This document shows positions 59,170 to 64,000 of a DNA stretch of 64,000 nt, piece by piece. Position numbers and translations under genes: made by a program. The stretch spans positions 620,001-684,000 of the forward strand of contig NZ_CP089746.1 in NCBI RefSeq assembly GCF_029541745.1, in the 5' to 3' direction. The first letter of the stretch is position 1. The number at the start of each line of letters is the position of its first letter. The stretch comes from Streptomyces sp. LX-29 (GTDB lineage: Bacteria > Actinomycetota > Actinomycetes > Streptomycetales > Streptomycetaceae). The notes below the pieces were generated by a model that saw only the letters and a program-made list of their open reading frames with translations, did not search any database and was not told where the DNA came from.

Positions 59170-60498
59170 ATGATGGCCGGGCACCGGGAGGAGCCGCCGC
59201 GCAGGCCCGACCTCGCACGTCTGGACGCCGAGCTTCATCAGGTCAGCGAGCGGCTCACCGAGCTGTCCGCCGCCAAGGACAGGCTTCAGGGGCTGCTGGA
59301 CGCGGTCATGGCCATCAGCAGTGAGCTGGAGCTGTCCACGGTGCTGCACCGCATCGTCACCACCGCCATGAACCTGGTCGGTGCCCGCTACGGCGCGCTG
59401 GGTGTGCTGGCCGAGTCCGGCGAGCATCTGGAGCAGTTCATCACCGCCGGCCTGTCCGAGCGGGAGCGAGCCGCTCTGGCCGGCGTGGACTTCCCCCGCG
59501 GCCTGGGCGTGCTGGGACATCTGATCCGCCACCCGGAACCGCTGCGGATCGACGACATCGCCACCCACCCGGCCTCGGCCGGATTTCCCCCCGGCCACCC
59601 GCACCTCCGCACGCTCCTCGGAGCGGCGATCAGCGTCCGCGGCGAAATCTACGGCGACCTCTACCTGTCCGAGCGACGCGACGGACGGCCCTTCGAGCGC
59701 AAGGACCAGGATCTCCTCGTCGCCCTCGCCGGCGCCGCCGGCATCGCGATCGAGAACGCCCGCCTGTTCGGAGAACTCCGGGACAGCGCCGAGACCTTCC
59801 AACGCCTGCTGCTGCCCGCGCTGCCCGACCTCAGTCCGCTCACGGCGGCGGCCGTCTACCAGCCCGCCGCCGAGCCCAGCGCGCTCGGCGGCGACTGGTA
59901 CGACGCCGTCTGCCTGCCCGACGGCACGACGGGCGTCGCCATCGGCGACGTGGGCGGCCACGACCTCCACGCGGCCGCCGCCATGGCCTCCACCCGCAGC
60001 ATGCTCCGGGCCCTGCTCTTCGATCTGCGCACACCGCCCAGCGCGATCCTCAACCAGCTCGACCGCACCCTGAACGCCACCGTCGAAGGACCGTTCACCA
60101 CCACCTGCCTGGCTCTCCTCGAACCCACTGAAGGCGGCTGGACGCTGCGCTGGAGCACCGCGGGCCATCTGCCACCGCTCCTGATCGTCCCTGGTCGGGA
60201 GGTGGAGTACCTGCACGCCGATCCCGGCCTGCCGCTCGGGGTGGACACCGCCCAGCCTCGCCCCGATCACACCCGCACCCTGCCCGGGGGCGCCACCATC
60301 GTCTTCTTCACCGACGGTCTCGTCGAGCACGCCGACCGCACCCTCGACGACGGACTGGCCGCGCTCACCGAACTCGCCGTCGCCCACGCCGCGTTGCCGC
60401 CGCAGGAGTTCGTCCAGGCCCTGGCCGACCACCACCCCAGCGACGGCCACGACGACATGGCCATCCTCGCCCTACGCCTCCCGCCCAGCCGGGGTTGA
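59170..60498 (+). CDS. GAF-domain PP2C/SpoIIE phosphatase
   Basis: 442 residues from ATG 59170 (ATG 59173 next). Helical N-terminus (LDAELHQVSERLTELSAAKD), GAF sensor at about 45-195 (NLVGARYGALGVLAESGEHL, LGAAISVRGEIYGDLYLSER), and a C-terminal PP2C-type phosphatase with metal-binding GGDWYDAVCLPDG near 242, AIGDVGGHDLHAAAAMA, FFTDGLVEHADRTLDDG and GHDDMAILAL. Such enzymes dephosphorylate anti-sigma factor antagonists in SigB-like stress circuits. No anti-sigma partner is adjacent. Confidence 0.92.
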   Translation: MMAGHREEPPRRPDLARLDAELHQVSERLTELSAAKDRLQGLLDAVMAISSELELSTVLHRIVTTAMNLVGARYGALGVLAESGEHLEQFITAGLSERERAALAGVDFPRGLGVLGHLIRHPEPLRIDDIATHPASAGFPPGHPHLRTLLGAAISVRGEIYGDLYLSERRDGRPFERKDQDLLVALAGAAGIAIENARLFGELRDSAETFQRLLLPALPDLSPLTAAAVYQPAAEPSALGGDWYDAVCLPDGTTGVAIGDVGGHDLHAAAAMASTRSMLRALLFDLRTPPSAILNQLDRTLNATVEGPFTTTCLALLEPTEGGWTLRWSTAGHLPPLLIVPGREVEYLHADPGLPLGVDTAQPRPDHTRTLPGGATIVFFTDGLVEHADRTLDDGLAALTELAVAHAALPPQEFVQALADHHPSDGHDDMAILALRLPPSRG

Positions 60499-60685
60499 AC
60501 GGGAACGCCGAAGGGTGCGGCGCCACACCGATCCGCGGGCGGGTGGCCGGCGCAGGAGGTTCGGGGCGGGTCGGCGGCTCGCCGCCCCCGCACACCACGA
60601 GGAGGGAGAGCGCCGCCGCATCGCATCCCCCACACCCGGCCGGATCTGATCCATGGCCGGATATCGCCCCATGTGACAGGTTGGC

Positions 60686-60699
60686 CGGTTATATAACCG
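60686..60699. promoter_or_regulatory. Perfect 14-bp palindrome in promoter of secreted protein gene
   Basis: CGGTTATATAACCG is an exact palindrome and includes TATATAAC, a possible -10 region, about 80 bp before the GTG at 60777. TGATCACT is repeated at 60731-60738 and 60752-60759 between it and the gene. Confidence 0.5.
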
Positions 60700-60776
60700 T
60701 GGTGTTGCTGGGGAGTTAACAAGCGGGACATGATCACTGCTCGTATCGACCTGATCACTCATCCAGGAGACGAGAA

Positions 60777-61277
60777 GTGATACGCGGAACCGCTCTCCGT
60801 GCCCTCACCGCCGTCGCCGCGACCGCGGCGCTCGCCCTGCTCCCCCCTCAGGGAGCCCAGGCGGCCGCCCCGGACACGACCGCCCCGGCGACCGGTGCCC
60901 CTGCCGGCACTGTCACCACGATCGACGCGGACGACGACAACCCCTTCCGCTGGATGGAACTGGACGGCCTGCGGGCCGACTTCCAGTTCATGTGTCCCGC
61001 GGGCCACTGCGTGGGCTTCTGGTCCCTGGTCCTGACGGACGACGTCGCGCGGCAGAAGTTCGCGGACGGCACGTTCTTCGTCTACGCCCCGGCCACGGGT
61101 GAGTTCAGCTTCTTCCTCGACACGGACATCGCCGTGCGCACGGTCGACCACCCCGGCCGGGTCCGCCTGGTCGACACCGAGTTCATGCGTTCCCACCCGC
61201 GCGTCGAGGTCCGCTACGGCGACCCCGACCACCCGGACCGGGCCCGCGTCGTCGCCTCGGCGACGACCCTGATGTAG
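60777..61277 (+). CDS. Secreted protein of unknown function
   Basis: 166 residues from GTG 60777, AGGAGA six bases upstream. Signal peptide: IRGTALRALTAVAATAALAL then LPPQGAQAAA, cleavage near 29. The mature part has FQFMCPAGHCVGFWSLVLTD, with two Cys five apart, and an acidic, beta-rich sequence. I do not recognise the family. It precedes the transglutaminase gene by 232 bp on the same strand, so it may be a co-secreted substrate or partner; that is a guess. Confidence 0.78.
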   Translation: MIRGTALRALTAVAATAALALLPPQGAQAAAPDTTAPATGAPAGTVTTIDADDDNPFRWMELDGLRADFQFMCPAGHCVGFWSLVLTDDVARQKFADGTFFVYAPATGEFSFFLDTDIAVRTVDHPGRVRLVDTEFMRSHPRVEVRYGDPDHPDRARVVASATTLM

Positions 61278-61509
61278 CGAGCCACCGACCCCACCCGACC
61301 TTCGCGACCAGCCCCGCCGGGCGGGCGACCGCGTCGCGAGGAAAGGCCCCGAGCGGCAGTGGGGGGTCGCGATGGCGACCGGGGACAGGCCCGGTACCCG
61401 GCCGCGCCGCCCGTGCCCGCCGGCACGATCCGGCGCAAACCCCTCCACTGCGTTGCGCTCTCACATGCCCTCGTTCACGCGTTTCACCACAAGGGAGTCA
61501 TTGATCTTC

Positions 61510-62754
61510 ATGTCCGAATACCGGAGAATTCTCGCCTTCGCCACCGTGGGTGCGGTCATATGCACCTCCGGATTCCTGCCGTCGGTCAGCCAGGCCGCCG
61601 ACAACCGCGACGGGGAAACGGAGAAATCCTACGCCGCAACGCACGGCCTGACGGCGGATGAAGTCGAGAACATCAACGCACTGAACGAAAGCGCCCTGAC
61701 TCTGGGTCGACCCGGCAAGCCTCCGGTGGGATTACCTCCGAGCGCCAGCGCGTCCCCGGCCGCCGACGACAGGGTGACCCCTCCCGCCGAGCCGCTCGAC
61801 CGGATGCCTGACGCGTACCGGGCCTACGGAGGCAGGGCCACCACGGTCGTCAACAACTACATACGCAAGTGGCAACAGGTCTACAGTCACCGCGACGGCA
61901 AGAAGCAGCAAATGACCCAGGAGCAGCGAGAAAAGCTGTCCTACGGCTGCGTCGGCGTCACCTGGGCCAATACGGGCCCCTACCCGGCGAACAAACTGGC
62001 GTTCGCGTACTTCGACGAGAAGAAGTACAAGAACGACCTGGAGAACACCAGCCCCCGACCCAACGAAACGCGCGCGGAGTTCGAGGGCCGCATCGCCAAG
62101 GAAAGCTTCGACGAGGAGAAGGGTTTCAAGCGGGCACGTGATGTGGCGTCCGTCATGAACAAGGCCCTGGAGAACGCCCACACCGAGGGGGCCTACATCG
62201 ACAACCTCAAGACGGAGCTCACGAACAACAACGACGCTCTGCTCCACGAGGACAGCCGCTCGAATTTCTACTCGGCGCTGAGGAACACACCGTCCTTCAG
62301 GGAAAGGGATGGCGGCAACAACGACCCCTCCAAGATGAAGGCGGTGATCTACTCGAAGCACTTCTGGAGCGGGCAGGACCAGTGGGGCTCCTCTGACAAG
62401 AGGAAGTACGGCGACCCGGAAGGCTTCCGTCCCAACCCGGGCACCGGCCTGGTCGACATGTCGAAGGACAGGAACATTCCGCGCGGTCCCGCCAATCCCG
62501 GCGACCGTTGGGTCAATTTCGACTACGGCTGGTTCGGGGCACAGACAGAGGCGGACGCCGACAAAACCGTGTGGACCCACGGCGACCACTATCACGCGCC
62601 CAACAGCGACCTGGGCCCCATGCACGTGTACGAGAGCAAGTTCCGGAACTGGTCTGCCGGGTACGCGGACTTCGACCGCGGAACGTACATGATCGCGTTC
62701 ATACCCAAGAGCTGGAACACCGCCCCCGCCAAGGTGACGCAGGGCTGGCCGTAA
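61510..62754 (+). CDS. Secreted microbial transglutaminase zymogen (protein-glutamine gamma-glutamyltransferase)
   Basis: 414 residues from ATG 61510; AAGGGAG lies 12 bases upstream, and TTG 61501 is a closer in-frame start. Signal peptide MSEYRRILAFATVGAVICTS ending SVSQA; propeptide about 30-85 (LTADEVENINALNESAL); mature enzyme from about DDRVTPPAEPLDRMPDAYRA. Very close to the S. mobaraensis enzyme: catalytic Cys147 in LSYGCVGVTW, Asp in NFDYGWFGAQ (about 338), His in VWTHGDHYHAP (about 357). It crosslinks Gln and Lys side chains, calcium-independently, outside the cell during aerial growth. Activation needs proteolytic removal of the propeptide. Confidence 0.97.
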   Translation: MSEYRRILAFATVGAVICTSGFLPSVSQAADNRDGETEKSYAATHGLTADEVENINALNESALTLGRPGKPPVGLPPSASASPAADDRVTPPAEPLDRMPDAYRAYGGRATTVVNNYIRKWQQVYSHRDGKKQQMTQEQREKLSYGCVGVTWANTGPYPANKLAFAYFDEKKYKNDLENTSPRPNETRAEFEGRIAKESFDEEKGFKRARDVASVMNKALENAHTEGAYIDNLKTELTNNNDALLHEDSRSNFYSALRNTPSFRERDGGNNDPSKMKAVIYSKHFWSGQDQWGSSDKRKYGDPEGFRPNPGTGLVDMSKDRNIPRGPANPGDRWVNFDYGWFGAQTEADADKTVWTHGDHYHAPNSDLGPMHVYESKFRNWSAGYADFDRGTYMIAFIPKSWNTAPAKVTQGWP

Positions 62755-62762
62755 CAGAACCG

Positions 62763-62795
62763 GGGAGGAGGGCCGGGTCGCCCGACCCTCCTCCC
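62763..62795 (+). terminator. Terminator of the transglutaminase gene
   Basis: GGGAGGAGGG (62763-62772) pairs exactly with CCCTCCTCCC (62786-62795); the 13-nt interior can add a further inner CGGG/CCCG stem. It starts nine bases after the stop codon. A second stem (CGCCGGAC.../...GTCCGGCG) lies at about 62802-62830. Confidence 0.85.
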
Positions 62796-62868
62796 ATCCC
62801 CCGCCGGACACGCGAGCCACGCGTCCGGCGGGGCTCGGCCGGGCGGGCGCTCTGAGTGGAGCGGCGGG

Positions 62869-63381
62869 TCAGCCACCCACCTGTGCGGCGAACGCTTCGT
62901 ACGCCCGCTCGTCGAAGAGAACGAAGCGGACCTTCTCCACCCTCGTCTCCGTCTGCCGCACCGTCTCGACCGCGATGCGGGCCGCGTCCTCCATGGGCCA
63001 CCGGTAGACGCCCGTGGAGATGGCCGGGAACGCCACGGTCCGCGCGCCCAGCTCGTCCGCGACGCGCAGGGATTCCCGGTAGCAGGAGGCCAGCAGCGAC
63101 TCGTCGCCGCCGGAAGCATGGAACACCGGGCCGACGGTGTGGATGACCCACCGGGCGGGGAGGCGACCTGCGGTGGTGGCCACGGCCTGGCCGGTCGGGA
63201 GGCCCTTGCCGTAGCGGGAGGCGCGCAGGTCGCGGCAGGCGTCGAGGATGTCCGGGCCGCCCGCGCGGTGAATGGCGCCGTCGACGCCACCGCCGCCGAG
63301 GAGGGACGAGTTCGCCGCGTTGACGACGGCGTCGACATGCTGCTTCGTGATGTCGCCCTGGATCAGTTCGATGGTGGCCAT
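62869..63381 (-). CDS. Macrodomain O-acetyl-ADP-ribose deacetylase
   Basis: 170 residues from ATG 63381. Canonical MacroD-type sequence: MATIELIQGDITKQHVDAVV, NAANSSLLGGGGVDGAIH (ADP-ribose loop with catalytic Asn/Asp), WVIHTVGPVF and TVAFPAISTGVYRWPMEDAA. Removes O-acetyl-ADP-ribose or mono-ADP-ribose from proteins. Cytoplasmic, single gene. Convergent with the transglutaminase gene. Confidence 0.95.
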   Translation of the reverse strand: MATIELIQGDITKQHVDAVVNAANSSLLGGGGVDGAIHRAGGPDILDACRDLRASRYGKGLPTGQAVATTAGRLPARWVIHTVGPVFHASGGDESLLASCYRESLRVADELGARTVAFPAISTGVYRWPMEDAARIAVETVRQTETRVEKVRFVLFDERAYEAFAAQVGG

Positions 63382-63542
63382 GGGGTCATCAAAGCAGTCG
63401 GCTGTCGGCTGCGGGGCGGAGCGGCCGCGGGGCGGCCGACGTGTCCGGGAGGGCGTTCGGGCCCGGGTGCCCCGGTCGGCCGCGGGCACGGCCGGACGAC
63501 CGAACAGCCCCGACGCCTCGTCAGTCGACGGAAGACCCCTCG

Positions 63543-63737
63543 TCAGTCGCCGGAAACGGAGAGCGCCTGGACCGGGCAGGCCCGGACCGCCTCGCGGACC
63601 ATGGGGTCGTCGGCGCTGTCCTCGTGGCCGGGGACCAGGGCGGAGTATCCGTCGTCGTCCTGGGTGAAGACCGCGGGTGCGGTCAGCGCGCACAGACCGC
63701 TGCCGATACAGACCTCGTGATTGATCGTGACTCGCAT
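63543..63737 (-). CDS. [3Fe-4S] ferredoxin
   Basis: 64 residues from ATG 63737 with GGGAG upstream. Three cluster cysteines in the family pattern: CIGSGLC (Cys10, Cys16) and ACPVQAL (Cys54); the fourth position is not Cys, giving a 3Fe-4S cluster. Such ferredoxins usually pass electrons to cytochrome P450s, but none is encoded in this window. Confidence 0.93.
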   Translation of the reverse strand: MRVTINHEVCIGSGLCALTAPAVFTQDDDGYSALVPGHEDSADDPMVREAVRACPVQALSVSGD

Positions 63738-63913
63738 GGCCCATTGCTCCCAGCTGATTCGGCGGGTTTTCGGGGTCGGGTGATGCGAGCGCAAGGTACC
63801 CGCGCGCCGATCGACCGACACCCGCTTCGCGCTTTCCTGACTCGAACGACCTAAAGGGAAAGCAGGGCGGCGGGACCACACGAGTGGACAAGGAATCCGT
63901 TCGGGGAGACACT

Positions 63914-63950
63914 CCGGCCCGGATCGCGGCTGGGCGGCGATCCGGGCCGG
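63914..63950 (-). terminator. Terminator of the gene entering from the right edge
   Basis: CCGGCCCGGATCGC (63914-63927) and GCGATCCGGGCCGG (63937-63950) form a perfect 14-bp stem with a 9-nt loop, about 20 bp beyond the stop codon of the minus-strand gene that continues past 64000. Confidence 0.85.
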
Positions 63951-63971
63951 TGCGCTGCTCCGAGGGCGGGG

Positions 63972-64000
63972 TTACTGCACCTCGATACCGACCTTCAGGC
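63972..64000 (-). CDS. C-terminal end of a minus-strand gene (partial)
   Basis: Only the last codons are visible, reading LKVGIEVQ and a TAA stop at 63972-63974. The strong hairpin immediately downstream supports a real gene end. Family cannot be determined from eight residues. Confidence 0.5.

Noticed and set aside
58859-59173. 104-codon open frame upstream of the GAF-SpoIIE gene
   Set aside because: Arg/Ser-rich, no ribosome site, no domain, and it ends inside the phosphatase start region.
1-64000. tRNA genes, insertion sequences, integrases or attachment sites
   Set aside because: No TTCGA-type T-arm with flanking stems, no transposase or integrase motifs, and no flanking target duplications were seen by reading; a tRNA and IS scan would be decisive.

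Overview
The window is very GC-rich DNA with strong codon bias toward G/C-ending codons, many GTG starts, several apparently leaderless genes, and typical actinobacterial families: an F420-dependent LLM oxidoreductase, DinB/mycothiol-type protein, MmyB-type and SARP regulators, a CGNR zinc finger protein, a HelR-type RNA polymerase recycling ATPase, a gas vesicle cluster, and a secreted microbial transglutaminase closely resembling that of Streptomyces mobaraensis. I infer a Streptomyces chromosome, in an accessory, secondary-metabolism-rich stretch. I saw no rRNA, tRNA, insertion sequence or CRISPR array.

Layout. 1-6.0 kb: partial amidohydrolase, MmyB regulator divergent from an FMN reductase, and a two-gene peptidase unit (M28 and an atypical thermolysin/fungalysin-like protein). 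6.3-14.7 kb: membrane proteins, F420 oxidoreductase, CBS protein, two zinc alcohol dehydrogenases, and an NmrA-like reductase divergent from its TetR regulator. 14.9-21.5 kb: MscS channel, a cyclooxygenase/alpha-dioxygenase-like haem enzyme, EamA exporter with divergent LysR, DinB protein, small secreted protein.

21.7-29.5 kb: the most interesting locus, a seven-gene minus-strand operon, mostly with overlapping start/stop codons. It begins with an isonitrile synthase (PvcA/IsnA family), a PvcB-like Fe/2OG oxygenase and a HpaB/PvcC-like flavin hydroxylase. It continues with an asparagine-synthetase-like amidotransferase, a quinone-oxidoreductase-like reductase, a HpaD-type class III extradiol ring-cleavage dioxygenase and a flavin reductase. 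A large SARP regulator (29.9-32.9 kb) lies directly upstream in the same orientation. Together they predict an aromatic-amino-acid-derived isonitrile whose ring is hydroxylated to a catechol, cleaved and possibly amidated. I know of no characterised pathway with this combination.

33.1-43.7 kb: NmrA-like protein with a recognisable promoter, a membrane-anchored glycosidase-like protein, a MocR regulator whose start codon overlaps that of the divergent class V aminotransferase, an MFS exporter, universal stress protein, 2'-5' RNA ligase-like protein, a HEAT-repeat protein and an alpha-hydroxy-acid oxidase. 43.9-47.4 kb: a rifamycin-associated element (RAE)-like palindrome followed by a glycosyltransferase and HelR, an inducible rifamycin-resistance operon. 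48.1-54.8 kb: gas vesicle genes gvpO-A-F-G-J-L-S-K on the minus strand, divergent from two plus-strand genes with extreme acidic/basic tails. 55-64 kb: RTX-type calcium-binding protein, nucleotidyltransferase, MBL hydrolase divergent from a CGNR regulator across shared half-sites, GAF-SpoIIE phosphatase, secreted protein, transglutaminase zymogen, macrodomain protein, a 3Fe-4S ferredoxin and the end of another gene.
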